Origin: JAKOUY01 sp037045185
GTDB lineage: Bacteria > Actinomycetota > Acidimicrobiia > Acidimicrobiales > Ilumatobacteraceae
DNA: 64,000 bases
Assembly: GCA_037045185.1 (NCBI GenBank)
Contig: JBAOHQ010000008.1
Coordinates: 310,001-374,000, forward strand
Direction of reading: 5' to 3'
In this document: positions 26,063 through 36,114 of the stretch, one piece after another
Layout: each line of letters starts with the position of its first letter
How positions within the stretch are numbered: the stretch's first letter is position 1
The notes under the pieces: model-generated
Seen by the model: the letters and a program-made list of their open reading frames with translations, nothing else
Databases searched by the model: none
Told to the model about the DNA's origin: nothing
Position numbers and translations under genes: made by a program

Positions 26063-26857
26063 GCGCCGACCAACTGATCCTGATCGACCGGCCGGCCGAA
26101 CACGTGGCCCGGATCACGCTGAACCGCCCGGAGAAGCGCAACGCGATCAGCACCCCACTGCGCAGCGCGCTGTTGCAGGCCCTGGCCCGTCACGACCGGG
26201 ACCCGGAGGTTCACGTCACCGTCGTGCGCGGCGCCGGGCCCGTGCTTCTCGGCCGGGTATGACCTGTCGGGTGGGTTGCTCGACGATCCGCCCTTCCATA
26301 CGGCGCCTGGTGACGGGCAGTGGGCCCGTCACGTCACCGAGGCGTGGTTCTCGATCTGGGACCTGGCCAAGCCGGTGATCGCCCAGGTCCACGGCCTGTG
26401 TGTCGCCGGAGCAACGGAGCTGGCCCAGGCCTGCGACCTGGTCTACGTCGCCGACGACGCGAGGATCAGCTATCCCGTCGTGCGTGTGGCGAGCCCGCCG
26501 GACTGGCCCTATCACCCGACGATGCTCGGCATGCGCAGGGCCATGGAACTGATGCTCACCGGCGACGAACTCAGCGGCCACGAGGCGGTGGAGATCGGCT
26601 GGGCGAACAAGGTCTTCCCGGCCGTCGAGCTGGACGAGCGTGTCGCGGCCATCGCCGCCAGGATCGCCAGGATCGCCCCGGACCTGACACAGATCAACAA
26701 ACGTGGCGTCCACCGCCAGATGGACGTGTGGGGCGTCCGCGCCGCCATCCGCTCGGGCAGCGAACTGCAGGCACTCGCCGGCCACCAGCAGAGTGTCGCG
26801 GCGTTCAGGGCCGACCCGTTGACGGCCATGAAACGAGCCAACAGGATGGACGGGTGA
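26059..26857 (+). CDS. Enoyl-CoA hydratase/isomerase family protein; frameshift
   Basis: About 265 residues after repair. It starts with ITLNRPEKRNAIST. After repair the oxyanion segment reads GAGPCFSAGYDL, and VHGLCVAGATELAQACDLVY follows. An extra C near 26241 (GGGCCC for GGGCC) shifts the frame by +1. The position of the second catalytic Glu reads VASPPDW, so hydratase activity is doubtful and an isomerase or hydrolase is as likely. It is co-transcribed with the LLM oxidoreductase. Confidence 0.8.
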
Positions 26858-27588
26858 GCTGGTGGCAGCGAAACGTCGTCGAGCCCGGAAAGCTCCCACT
26901 TCTGCTGTTCGCGGTGGCGTTCATCGTCACGTTCCTCGTGACACGCGGCATCACCCGGTTGATCCGCAGCGGCCGCGGCCCGTTCAAGAACAACGTCACG
27001 GCGTCGGGCTTGCACATCCACCACTCCGTGCCCGGCATCGTCCTGCTGATCGTCGGGGCGGTCATCTCCTTCGGCGCTTCCCCCGTGGCGCCATGGAGGG
27101 AGATCGCCGCGGTGATGGCCGGCGCCGGAGCATCGCTGATCCTTGACGAGTTCGCCATGATCCTGCACCTGCAGGACGACTACTGGACCCAGGAGGGCCG
27201 AACGTCGGTGGAGGCGGTGGCGCTGACCGCGATGTGCCTGCTGCTCATGCTGGTGGGCCTCAGCCCGCTTGGTGTCGACAACGTGGATCGCGCCGAGGCC
27301 GGGGCGCGATGGGCCGGTCTCGTCGTCGGGCTGGGGGGTCTGGTCTCCATCGTGGTGTGCGCCATGAAGGGCAAGTACCGGCTCGTGCTGTTGGCGATCT
27401 TCGTTCCCGTGGTCGCCATCGTCGGCGCGGTACGCCTCGCCCGCGCCGGATCGTCGTGGGCCAAGAAGCGCTACTCCCCTGAACGTCAGGCCAAGGCCGC
27501 AGCCCGAACAGCGGCCTTCGACCGGCGCTGGGATCCGGCGTTCCGCCGCCTCGGTAACCTCATCGCCGGATCGCCGTCGACGCCCTGA
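26854..27588 (+). CDS. Multi-pass membrane protein, hypothetical
   Basis: 244 residues with about five hydrophobic segments (LLLFAVAFIVTFLVT, VPGIVLLIVGAVISF, AVALTAMCLLLMLVGL, WAGLVVGLGGLVSIVV, LVLLAIFVPVVAIVGAV). Between them lies a conserved-looking HIHHSVPG and LDEFAMILHLQDDYW with possible metal ligands. A basic tail ends the protein. GTG overlaps the crotonase TGA. Function unknown. Confidence 0.75.
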   Translation: MSWWQRNVVEPGKLPLLLFAVAFIVTFLVTRGITRLIRSGRGPFKNNVTASGLHIHHSVPGIVLLIVGAVISFGASPVAPWREIAAVMAGAGASLILDEFAMILHLQDDYWTQEGRTSVEAVALTAMCLLLMLVGLSPLGVDNVDRAEAGARWAGLVVGLGGLVSIVVCAMKGKYRLVLLAIFVPVVAIVGAVRLARAGSSWAKKRYSPERQAKAAARTAAFDRRWDPAFRRLGNLIAGSPSTP

Positions 27589-27589
27589 T

Positions 27590-27844
27590 CTACAAGAACA
27601 GGTCGACGATCCTCCAGGTCAGGTACAGGGCCAGGAGCACCATCAGCAGCTTGAAGTGCCATGGCGCCGTGGCGTCGTCCTCGTCGCCGCCCTCGCCGGC
27701 GGCGAGTTGGCGCAGGTTGAGGTTCTTGGCCGTCACCGGCGCGGGCTGCTGGGACTCGATCGAGCGCCCGCACGACGGGCACGTGCCGTCGGCGTTCATC
27801 GCCGACGGGGCGAAGTACTTGGCGCACTCCTCACACCACGGCAT
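27590..27844 (-). CDS. Zinc-ribbon protein with C-terminal membrane anchor
   Basis: 84 residues. CEEC and CPSC near the N-terminus form a zinc ribbon, and residues 64-82 form one hydrophobic helix (LLMVLLALYLTWRIVDLF). Role unknown. It directly follows der and probably shares its transcript. Confidence 0.75.
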   Translation of the reverse strand: MPWCEECAKYFAPSAMNADGTCPSCGRSIESQQPAPVTAKNLNLRQLAAGEGGDEDDATAPWHFKLLMVLLALYLTWRIVDLFL

Positions 27845-27846
27845 GG

Positions 27847-29187
27847 CTACTCCGTGCGCTTGCGGACACGCAGCTTGATCGGCGTCGAGCCGAACTCGAA
27901 CGCCTCGCGGATCGAGCGCTCCAGGTACCGCAGGTAGGTCTGGGGCAGCTCACGGTTGACGAACAGGGTGAACGTCGGCGGGTCGGTGGCGCCCTGCAGG
28001 GCGTAGAGGACACGCAGCCCGTGACCGGCGGGTTGGCGCTGCTGGGCGTCGGCGATGACCCGGTTGACGTCCCGTGTGGGCACCCGGCGGTGGTACTGCT
28101 CGATGGCCTCCTGCAGCACCGGTCGCAACTTGTGCACGCCCTTGCCGGTCAGCGCCGAGATCTTCAACACGGGAGCGTCGCCCACGAAGTAGAGCTTGCG
28201 CTTCAGTTCGGCCTGGATCTCCAGGCGCGCCTCGGGGTCGTCGATCAGCTCCCACTTGTTGAGCATCACCACGATCGGGCAGCCGGCGGCGTCGACCCGT
28301 TCGGCGAGGCGCTGGTCCTGGCCGGTGACACCTTCAGTGGCGTCGATGACCAGGAGGGCGATGTCGGCGTCGTCGATGGCCCGAAGGGCTCGCACCAGCG
28401 AGTAGTACTCGGCCGAGTCGTCGATCCGGCTGCGGCGACGCATCCCGGCGGTGTCGACGAACACGATCGGGCCGTCGGGCGTGTCGACGAGCGTGTCGAT
28501 GGCATCGCGGGTGGTGCCGGCCATGTCGTGCACCACCGAACGGTCCGACCCGACAAGCCGGTTGAACAGCGTGCTCTTGCCCACGTTCGGCCGGCCGACG
28601 ATGGCCACCCGCGGCGGCGGTTGGTCGCCGGGCTTCCACAACGCCTCCTCCGTCCCCAGATCCGTGGGTACCGGCGCCGGCGGGGGCGTCCCCTGCGGCA
28701 GCAGGGCGATCACCTCGTCGAGCAGGTCGCCGGCGCGGCGACCGTGCAGCGCGCTCACGGGGTACGGCTCACCAAGGCCGAGGGCCATGAACTCCCACCG
28801 GTCGTTCTCCCGGCGATCGTTGTCGGCCTTGTTCACCACGAGCAGGATCGGCGCCTTGATCCGCCGCAGCCACTGGGCAACGGACTCGTCGTCCTCGGTC
28901 ATGCCGACCGAGCCGTCGACGACGAACAGCACCACGTCGGCCTCGTGCACCGCGGCCTCCACCTGGCGGGACACCTTGGCATCGAGGTCCGAGCCGCCGG
29001 GAAGCCACCCGCCGGTATCCACCAGGCGGAACTCGACGCCGAGCCACTCGGCCTCGGCCTCCTTGCGGTCGCGGGTGATGCCCGGACGGTCTTCGACGAT
29101 GGCCACCTGCTCGCCGATGATCCGGTTGAACAGGGTCGACTTGCCGACGTTGGGGCGTCCGACGACAACGACGGTGGGCAGGCTCAT
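27847..29187 (-). CDS. der: GTPase Der (EngA), ribosome assembly
   Basis: 446 residues with two tandem GTPase domains, each with P-loop GRPNVGKST, DTGG or DTAG, and NKAD or NKWE. A C-terminal KH-like domain follows (RVPTRDVNRVIADAQ, GLRVLYALQGATDPPTF). Der acts in 50S subunit maturation. Its ATG overlaps the upstream DUF512 stop by 4 bp. Confidence 0.97.
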   Translation of the reverse strand: MSLPTVVVVGRPNVGKSTLFNRIIGEQVAIVEDRPGITRDRKEAEAEWLGVEFRLVDTGGWLPGGSDLDAKVSRQVEAAVHEADVVLFVVDGSVGMTEDDESVAQWLRRIKAPILLVVNKADNDRRENDRWEFMALGLGEPYPVSALHGRRAGDLLDEVIALLPQGTPPPAPVPTDLGTEEALWKPGDQPPPRVAIVGRPNVGKSTLFNRLVGSDRSVVHDMAGTTRDAIDTLVDTPDGPIVFVDTAGMRRRSRIDDSAEYYSLVRALRAIDDADIALLVIDATEGVTGQDQRLAERVDAAGCPIVVMLNKWELIDDPEARLEIQAELKRKLYFVGDAPVLKISALTGKGVHKLRPVLQEAIEQYHRRVPTRDVNRVIADAQQRQPAGHGLRVLYALQGATDPPTFTLFVNRELPQTYLRYLERSIREAFEFGSTPIKLRVRKRTE

Positions 29188-30569
29188 GGTGTGGGCTCCA
29201 GACTGCGGCGAAGGGAGATGCCATCGGTGGCGATCACCTCGACCGGATGTGGCAAGTCGTCGACGGACCCTCCGTCGAGGAACCGGCCGTCATCGCTGAG
29301 GCAGACATCGGGGAGCAGGTAGCGATGCCCGGCGGGCTCGGCGGCCAGCACGCGGCGCAGGTCGTCGGCCACCATCAACCCGGTCACACCCGTGTTGCCG
29401 CCGAAGTACCGGTTGTCCACCGGGACGATCCGTACGTCGGCGCGGTCCAGCGCGCCGACCAACGGGGCCAGAACCTCGGCGCCGAAGGTCCCCGTGAGGA
29501 TGCCGACGGGCGCGGTGCGGCGTGGTGAGAGCGTGACCTTGGTGCTGGCCGACGCCGGCCGGGCGCGCAGCCCGGTGTACGCCGCCGGGTTGGCCGGCGG
29601 AGTGTCCACCGCGGCGAAGAACCCCCGCTGCGGCCCGATCACCGAGGCGGCGGCACCGCTGAACTCGGCCTCGAAGGCCCGGGCCATGCCGATGCCGTCC
29701 TCGTGCATGTCGAAGCCCTCATAGGTCTCGGCGGCAGGGAACGGGCGTCGGGCCATCAGGTAGTACTCGTCGGCGGCGAAGACCATCCGCCGGCCGAGGA
29801 GCCGGCCGAAGATCCCCTGCCACTCCTCCACTGCGTCGACCATGGCTTCGGCCTCTGCCCGGGTGTGGGCGCGCATCGCCGGCTCGCGGTTGAACCTGCT
29901 GATCCCGAGGGGCACGACGGCGACGGACTCGATCTCGGGGTACTCGTCGAGGATGCCTGCCATGGTCCGTTCGAAGGCCAGGCCGTCGTTGATGCCGGGG
30001 CACAGCACGATCTGGCCGCGCACGGCGATGCCGTGATCGAGCAGCGCCCGCAGCCAGCGCAGGCTCATCCCGCCACGCCTGTTCTTCAGCATCCGGTTGC
30101 GCAGCTCGTGATCGGTGGCGTGGATGCTGACGTGCAGCGGCGACAGCCGCTCGGTGACCACCCGCTCCAGGTCGGCCTCGGTGAAGCGGGTCAGCGTGGT
30201 GAAGTTGCCGTACAAGAAGCTGAGCCGGTAGTCGTCGTCCTTCAGGTACAGGCTGCGGCGCATCCCCGGGGGCAACTGGTAGATGAAGCAGAACTCGCAG
30301 TGGTTGTCACAGGTCCGGACCCGGTCGAACACCGCGCTGGAGACCTCGGCGCCCAACGGCTCGCCGGCACGCTTGGACACCTCGATCCCCAGTTCGATCC
30401 CGCCGCGGCGGACCTCCAGCTCGACGTCGGCATCGTCGGCGGCGACCTGCCACTCGATCACGTCGCGGGGCAGCACGCCGTTGATCGTCAGGATCTCGTC
30501 GCCGGCGCACACGCCCGCCAGGTCGGCGGCGCCCCCGGGCGCGACAGCGACGACGACGGGCGTAGACAT
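29184..30569 (-). CDS. DUF512 family radical-SAM-like protein with PDZ domain
   Basis: 461 residues. Residues 1-75 are a PDZ-like fold (VAVAPGGAADLAGVCAGDEI), residues 80-260 contain the cysteines CDNHCEFCF (C-x3-C-x2-C, the radical-SAM pattern), and the rest is DUF512. Its place directly upstream of der is a common arrangement in actinobacteria and clostridia. The role is unproven. ATG 30569 is preferred, with TAGCCT 8 nt upstream. Confidence 0.9.
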   Translation of the reverse strand: MSTPVVVAVAPGGAADLAGVCAGDEILTINGVLPRDVIEWQVAADDADVELEVRRGGIELGIEVSKRAGEPLGAEVSSAVFDRVRTCDNHCEFCFIYQLPPGMRRSLYLKDDDYRLSFLYGNFTTLTRFTEADLERVVTERLSPLHVSIHATDHELRNRMLKNRRGGMSLRWLRALLDHGIAVRGQIVLCPGINDGLAFERTMAGILDEYPEIESVAVVPLGISRFNREPAMRAHTRAEAEAMVDAVEEWQGIFGRLLGRRMVFAADEYYLMARRPFPAAETYEGFDMHEDGIGMARAFEAEFSGAAASVIGPQRGFFAAVDTPPANPAAYTGLRARPASASTKVTLSPRRTAPVGILTGTFGAEVLAPLVGALDRADVRIVPVDNRYFGGNTGVTGLMVADDLRRVLAAEPAGHRYLLPDVCLSDDGRFLDGGSVDDLPHPVEVIATDGISLRRSLEPTP

Positions 30570-30577
30570 GGCCCTCC

Positions 30578-30583
30578 AGGCTA
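30578..30583 (-). promoter_or_regulatory. -10 hexamer TAGCCT for the DUF512-der operon
   Basis: On the minus strand TAGCCT lies 8 nt before the ATG at 30569. Confidence 0.45.
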
Positions 30584-30599
30584 GCGGTGGCCCCGGCGG

Positions 30600-30605
30600 T
30601 AGCCT
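30600..30605 (+). promoter_or_regulatory. -10 hexamer TAGCCT for ispH
   Basis: TAGCCT lies 6 nt before the GTG at 30612, giving a leaderless ispH message. Confidence 0.55.
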
Positions 30606-30611
30606 GCCCGG

Positions 30612-31652
30612 GTGACCCGTGCCAGCCAGGTGCAACGCGTGCTGCTGGCTCAACCCCGGGGCTTTTGCGCAGGCGTGGAGATGGCCATCAAGGCGCTGGC
30701 CTGGATGGTGCGAGCGTTTCCACCTCCCGTGTACTGCTACCACGAGATCGTCCACAACCAGATCGTCGTGCGCCGCTTCCAGGACCAGGGGGTCATCTTC
30801 GTCGACGACATCGGCGAGGTTCCGCCCGGGCGCCCGATCATGCTGTCCGCGCACGGCTCGGCCCCCGAGGTCGTGGCCGCCGCGCAGGCCAGGGGAAGCT
30901 ACGTGGTCGACAGCGTGTGCCCGCTCGTCACCAAGGTGCATCACGAGGTCAAGGTCCGCGCCGGCAAGGGGTACCGGATCGTCTACGTCGGTCACGAGGG
31001 CCACGAAGAAGCGGTGGGCACGATGGCGGTCGCCCCGGCGGCGATCAGCCGGGTGGAGACGGTGGACGAGGTCCGCGCCCTGCCCGAGTTCACCGAGCCC
31101 GTCGCCCTGCTGGCCCAGACGACGCTCTCGCATCGGGACTGGCAGGACGTCGCCGTCGCCGTGCGCACCAAGTACGCCGATGCCTGGATGCCGGGGCGTA
31201 GCGACCTGTGCTTCGCCACGACCAACCGCCAGTCGGCGCTGATGGCCATGGCGCCGACCTGTGACGCGATCGTCGTGATCGGTTCGGCCAACTCCTCGAA
31301 CACCCGGGCACTGGAACGCCTCGCGGTGCAGGCCGGATGCCCGAAGGTGTTCCGGGTGAATCGGGTCGGCGAGCTGCCCGGTGACTTGACCGGGGTGGTC
31401 GGCGTGACCGCCGGCGCCTCTGCGCCCGAGGAGCTGGTGGACGAGATCCTGACCTTCCTGGACCCGCGCGACGGAGTGGAACTCGTGACGGTGACCGACG
31501 AGGACGAGTACTTCCCCCCGCCGCGCAACATCCGTGATCTGCAGGTGGCCGTGGGCGTGGCCGCAGCTGCGATGGTGGGCGGGCGGACCGATGCCGGCCT
31601 CGACGACCGGCGCTTCCGGGCCAGCGACGTCCTCGACGCCCTTCGCCGGTAG
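30612..31652 (+). CDS. ispH: 4-hydroxy-3-methylbut-2-enyl diphosphate reductase
   Basis: 346 residues. Cluster cysteines are in GFCAGVEMAI (Cys19), VCPLVTKVHHEV and LCFATTNRQSA. Catalytic acid and substrate residues are in GHEGHEEAVGT. It makes IPP and DMAPP in the last step of the non-mevalonate isoprenoid pathway. The ORF is intact, with a leaderless GTG start. Confidence 0.97.
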   Translation: MTRASQVQRVLLAQPRGFCAGVEMAIKALAWMVRAFPPPVYCYHEIVHNQIVVRRFQDQGVIFVDDIGEVPPGRPIMLSAHGSAPEVVAAAQARGSYVVDSVCPLVTKVHHEVKVRAGKGYRIVYVGHEGHEEAVGTMAVAPAAISRVETVDEVRALPEFTEPVALLAQTTLSHRDWQDVAVAVRTKYADAWMPGRSDLCFATTNRQSALMAMAPTCDAIVVIGSANSSNTRALERLAVQAGCPKVFRVNRVGELPGDLTGVVGVTAGASAPEELVDEILTFLDPRDGVELVTVTDEDEYFPPPRNIRDLQVAVGVAAAAMVGGRTDAGLDDRRFRASDVLDALRR

Positions 31653-31655
31653 GTT
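31650..31655 (+). promoter_or_regulatory. -10 hexamer TAGGTT for the 31662 gene
   Basis: TAGGTT begins at the ispH stop codon (TAG) and lies 6 nt before the GTG at 31662. Confidence 0.5.
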
Positions 31656-31661
31656 CCTGGC

Positions 31662-32033
31662 GTGCTCTCCCCCACCGCCGAGACGATCCGCGTCTTCCTG
31701 CACGTCGCCGCTGCCGCGGTGTGGGTGGGCGGGCAAGTCGTGTTCCTGGCCTCACCGACGGCGACGCGCCGGGCGGCGGTGATCTGGCCGGCGTTCTTCG
31801 TGCTGCTCGTCACCGGCATCTGGGGCCTGATGGCCGTCCGCTTCACCGATCTGGACAGCGCCGCCCAGGTCACGCTGTTCGTCAAGATCTTCATCGCCGT
31901 GCTCTCGGCGATGTTCGCCGCCGTCCAGGTAGCCGGGCGTGGGCGACGGGTGTTGACGATCGGCGGCTCGCTGGGCCTGGCATGCGCACTGGGGGCGATG
32001 TTCCTCGGCGTGCTACTGCGCACCGCCGGCTGA
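31662..32033 (+). CDS. Small four-helix membrane protein, CopD-like
   Basis: 123 residues, nearly all in four hydrophobic helices (VFLHVAAAAVWVGGQVVFLA, FFVLLVTGIWGLMA, FVKIFIAVLSAMFAAVQVAG, GSLGLACALGAMFLGVLL). The His-containing first helix and layout resemble the CopD/DUF2269-type membrane domain. Role unknown. Confidence 0.7.
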   Translation: MLSPTAETIRVFLHVAAAAVWVGGQVVFLASPTATRRAAVIWPAFFVLLVTGIWGLMAVRFTDLDSAAQVTLFVKIFIAVLSAMFAAVQVAGRGRRVLTIGGSLGLACALGAMFLGVLLRTAG

Positions 32034-32075
32034 ACCCGGTCGTCAGGGCAGCGGGGCGCCTGGCGGCGGGGCGTG

Positions 32076-33278
32076 TCAGCGCGGGACTTGGCTCCAGGGC
32101 AGGTCACGGTCGACGCGCACGTCACCGGGAAGGCCGAGGACCCGCTCGCCGAGGATGTTCTTCATCACCTCGGTGGTGCCGCCCTCGATGGAGTTGGCGC
32201 GCATCCGCAGGAAGGCCTTCTGCGGGGTGCTGAGATCCATCGTCCTCTCCGGGCGCTTCATCGTGTAGTCGCCGTAGAGCATCCCGGCGGCGCCCAGCAG
32301 GTCGACGGCGCAGGCGAAGATGTCCTTGTTCACCTCGGCCATCGCCAACTTGCCGATCGAGCCCTCCGGGCCAGGATCGCCCATCGTGCGCATCTGGCTG
32401 GCGCGGATGTTCGTCAGCCGGAGGATCTCGGCCCGGATCCACAGGCGCATGACCCGGTCACGGTCTGCGGCGCTGCGCCGGTCCGCAGGGAGGTCCTGCC
32501 ACACGCCGACGAGCGCGGCGATGGTGCCGCTCCCCTTGGGCGGGATGGCCCCGCCGATGGACACCCGCTCGTTCATCAGTGTCGTCAGCGACACTCGCCA
32601 CCCGTCGCCGGGCTTGCCGAGCATCTCGGCGTCGGGGATCCGAACGTCGGTGAAATAGACCTCGTTGAACTCGGCCTCGCCGGTCATCTGGCGCAGCGGG
32701 CGGACGTCGACCCCCGGGGCGTGCATGTCCACGACGAAGGCGGTCAACCCGGCGTGCTTGACCGCCTCCGGATCGGTCCGCACCACCAGCAGGCCCCACC
32801 GCGCGGTGTGCGCCAGCGTGGTCCACACCTTCTGCCCGTTGACCACCCACTCGTCGCCGTCACGGACACCCTTGGCGGCCAACCCGGCGAAGTCCGACCC
32901 GGCCCCTGGCTCGCTGAAGAGCTGGCACCAGATCTCCTCGCCGGTGAACAGCGGGCGCAGGTAGCGCTGCTTCTGGGCGTCGGAGCCCCACACGGCGACC
33001 GTCGGGCCGGTCATGCCATGACCGATCGGGTTGCGGTTCACCGGGTTCGGGCCGCCGGCGGCCAGGATGCGCTCGTTGATGAGCTTCTGCAGCTTCGGGC
33101 TGAACCCCAGCCCACCCAGTCCAACGGCGTTGTGCACCCAGGCCAGACCGAGATCGAACTGCCGACCGAGGAAGGCCGCTGGCGTGGTGGATGCCGGCGG
33201 GCACTCCGCCAGCAGTTGGTCGATCAGATCACCGACGTGACGGTCGTCGGCGATCACGCTGTCCGGTGAAGCGCTCAT
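32076..33278 (-). CDS. Acyl-CoA dehydrogenase
   Basis: 400 residues with a full-length ACAD fold: IGHGMTGPTVAVWGSDAQKQ, then CQLFSEPGAGSDFAGLAAKG (FAD contact), WVVNGQKVWTT and FNEVYFTDVRIP. The C-terminal IEGGTTEVMKNILGERVLG has the Glu position used as catalytic base in several subfamilies. Substrate unknown, and it is not clearly part of a linear fatty-acid operon. It diverges from the acyl-CoA ligase with overlapping promoters. Confidence 0.9.
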   Translation of the reverse strand: MSASPDSVIADDRHVGDLIDQLLAECPPASTTPAAFLGRQFDLGLAWVHNAVGLGGLGFSPKLQKLINERILAAGGPNPVNRNPIGHGMTGPTVAVWGSDAQKQRYLRPLFTGEEIWCQLFSEPGAGSDFAGLAAKGVRDGDEWVVNGQKVWTTLAHTARWGLLVVRTDPEAVKHAGLTAFVVDMHAPGVDVRPLRQMTGEAEFNEVYFTDVRIPDAEMLGKPGDGWRVSLTTLMNERVSIGGAIPPKGSGTIAALVGVWQDLPADRRSAADRDRVMRLWIRAEILRLTNIRASQMRTMGDPGPEGSIGKLAMAEVNKDIFACAVDLLGAAGMLYGDYTMKRPERTMDLSTPQKAFLRMRANSIEGGTTEVMKNILGERVLGLPGDVRVDRDLPWSQVPR

Positions 33279-33285
33279 GACGGCG

Positions 33286-33291
33286 AGGTTA
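33286..33291 (-). promoter_or_regulatory. -10 hexamer TAACCT for the acyl-CoA dehydrogenase gene
   Basis: On the minus strand TAACCT lies 7 nt before the ATG at 33278. Confidence 0.5.
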
Positions 33292-33299
33292 CCGGCAGG

Positions 33300-33305
33300 T
33301 ACGGT
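33300..33305 (+). promoter_or_regulatory. -10 hexamer TACGGT for the acyl-CoA ligase gene
   Basis: TACGGT lies 7 nt before the ATG at 33313. It supports that start over the ATG at 33277, which would overlap the divergent gene. Confidence 0.5.
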
Positions 33306-33312
33306 GGCGGTC

Positions 33313-34867
33313 ATGTACCCGGGGACCCACGCCGCCGCCACACCGGACAAGCCCGCCGTCATCATGCACGGGTCCGGTGTCGTGCAGACGTACCGCCAAC
33401 TCGACGACGCCGCCAACCGCCTGAGCCGGGTACTGCGCAACGCCGGCCTGCAGCCCGGCGACCACGTGGCGGTGTGCCTGGAGAACCACCCCCGCTACCT
33501 GGAGATCATCTGGGGGTGCCACTACGCCGGGCTGATCTACACGGCGTGCAGCAGCCGGCTGACCCACGACGAACTCACCTACATCCTCAACGACTCCGCC
33601 GCCAAGGCGTTCGTCACCAGCGTCGCCAAGGCTGACCAGGCCGCCGCGGTGCTGGCCGACACCCCGGGCGTCTCGCTGCGCCTGATGGTGGACGGCGTGG
33701 TCGACGGGTACGACCGGTACGAGGACGCCGTGGCCGCTGAGCCGGCCGAACCCCTCCGCGAGCAGCGCCGCGCCGGGACCGACATGCTGTACTCGAGCGG
33801 GACGACCGGACTCCCCAAGGGAGTGATGCCGGCGATCACCCACCAGCCGCTGGAGACCACGATGCCGGGCGTCGGCGGGTTGCTGGCCATGCTGTTCGGC
33901 GGCGGGAACGACACGGTGTACCTCTCCCCTGCCCCGCTGTACCATGCCGCGCCGCTGCGGTTCTGCCTCGGCGTCCACGGCCTCGGCGGGACCGTCGTGG
34001 TCATGGAGCACTTCGACCCGGCCGAGTACCTGCTGGCCGTCGAACGCCACCGGGCCACGCACAGCCAGGTCGTGCCCACCATGTTCGTGCGCATGCTGAA
34101 GCTTCCCGCGGCCGTGCGCCAGGCGGCCGATGTCAGCTCGCTGCGCTACGTCGTCCACGCCGCGGCGCCGTGCCCGATCCCGGTCAAGCAGCAGATGATC
34201 GAGTGGTTCGGGCCGATCATCCACGAGTACTACGCCGGCACCGAGGGCAACGGCTTCGTCTACTGCAACAGCGACATGTGGATGGCTCACCAGGGAACCG
34301 TCGGCATGCCCATCGGCTGCGCCGTGCACATCTGCGGTGACGACGGCGAGGAGCTGCCCGGTGTCGGCGAGCGGGACGGTCTACTTCGAGGGCGGCGCCA
34401 CCTTCGAGTACCACAACGATCCGGACAAGACGGCGAGCTCCCGGCACCGGATGGGCTGGTCGACACTGGGTGATGTCGGGTACGTCGACAGCGACGGGTA
34501 CTTGTTCCTGACGGACCGCAAGGCGTACATGATCATCAGCGGCGGGGTGAACGTCTACCCCCAGGAGGCCGAGAACGTGCTGGTCACCCACCCGCTGGTC
34601 GCCGACTGCGCCGTGTTCGGGGTGCCCAACGAGGACCTCGGCGAGGAGGTCAAAGCGGTGGTCCAGCCGGTGACCATGCCGGTCGACGATGCTGCGGCCG
34701 CGACCCTGGAGCGCACACTGATCAGCTTCTGCCGGGAACATCTCGCCAGCGTCAAATGCCCGCGGACCGTCGACTTCCGTGACGAGTTGCCCCGCCACCC
34801 CACTGGCAAGCTCTACAAGCGGCTGCTCAAGGACGAGTACTGGCGCAACGCAGGTCGCTCGATCTAG
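33313..34867 (+). CDS. Acyl-CoA synthetase (AMP-forming); frameshift
   Basis: About 517 residues after repair. The AMP-binding motif reads MLYSSGTTGLPKGVMP, followed by YYAGTEGNGFVYC, GWSTLGDVGYVDSDGYLFLT and the catalytic lysine in PRHPTGKLYKRLLKDEY. It adenylates a carboxylic acid and forms its CoA thioester. The frame breaks near 34374 (extra base in CGAGCGGGAC, +1). It lies next to the corrinoid/MttB island, so a betaine or carnitine-type acid is conceivable, but this is inference. Confidence 0.85.
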
Positions 34868-34891
34868 CCGCGACCGTCGGGCCGCCACCGT

Positions 34892-34903
34892 CGTGCCGGC
34901 ACG
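34892..34903. terminator. 12-bp palindrome between convergent genes
   Basis: CGTGCCGGCACG in the 39-bp gap between the ligase gene and the convergent 34907 gene could fold into a short hairpin. It is a weak terminator candidate. Confidence 0.25.
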
Positions 34904-34906
34904 CTG

Positions 34907-35298
34907 CTAGTCGTCGAGCTCCTCGAGCGCCGCCAGGTCGGCGCGGGCCACGGACTCGTCGTTCATCTGGGCGATGAACCCCCCGGCGAAGGCCAGGCGC
35001 CCGAGGTACACGCTGCTGTAGTCGGCCTCCAGTTCGTCCGCTCTGGTCTGGGCGGCGTCGAAGGCATCGCCGTTCACCGCCGTGGTCACCCGCTGCCACT
35101 GGCTGATGTCGTCGTGGGCGGTGTAGATCCCCGCCTTGCGCTTGGCTCGGTCGATGGCCCGCTGGAACTTCTCCGACAGCAGGATCTGGCGCCGCTCCCG
35201 GCCGCGCTGGCCGTTGACCTGCGCCGGGATGTCCCGCCACAGGATGACGACCACCTCGTTGCTCTCCCGGCCCCTCCGGCGGGGGGACGCGTGGTCGG

Positions 35299-35302
<4 letters not shown>
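34907..35302 (-). CDS. Small protein of the Pfam 'virulence factor' family (PF13769-like), corrinoid-linked
   Basis: 131 residues. The conserved part reads VVVILWRDIPAQVNGQRGRE, then QILLSEKFQRAIDRAKRKAG. The ending is acidic. I recall this family as a companion of corrinoid and folate methyltransferase genes, with no proven activity. The name is historical. Its start overlaps the stop of the corrinoid gene by 4 bp, so both are made from one transcript. Confidence 0.65.
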
Positions 35303-36018
<716 letters not shown>

Positions 36019-36031
36019 TGAGCCACCCTTC

Positions 36032-36056
36032 CTGGTACGACTGTTTCGGGAACAGT
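36032..36056. promoter_or_regulatory. Shared operator motif, copy A (corrinoid/tetR divergent promoter)
   Basis: CTGGTACGACTGTTTCGGGA begins the motif, which ends AACAGT at 36051-36056. Inside it ACTGTT and AACAGT form a perfect 6-bp inverted repeat 5 nt apart. The same CTRGTACG..YGTTY pattern recurs in front of both mttB genes. Confidence 0.6.
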
Positions 36057-36102
36057 GAGCCCCAACAGTAGCGCTTGGGTACGAGCATTCGGCGGGGTGC
36101 AA

Positions 36103-36108
36103 TAGTCT
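36103..36108 (+). promoter_or_regulatory. -10 hexamer TAGTCT for tetR
   Basis: TAGTCT lies 6 nt before the ATG at 36115. Confidence 0.55.
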
Positions 36109-36114
36109 CGGGCC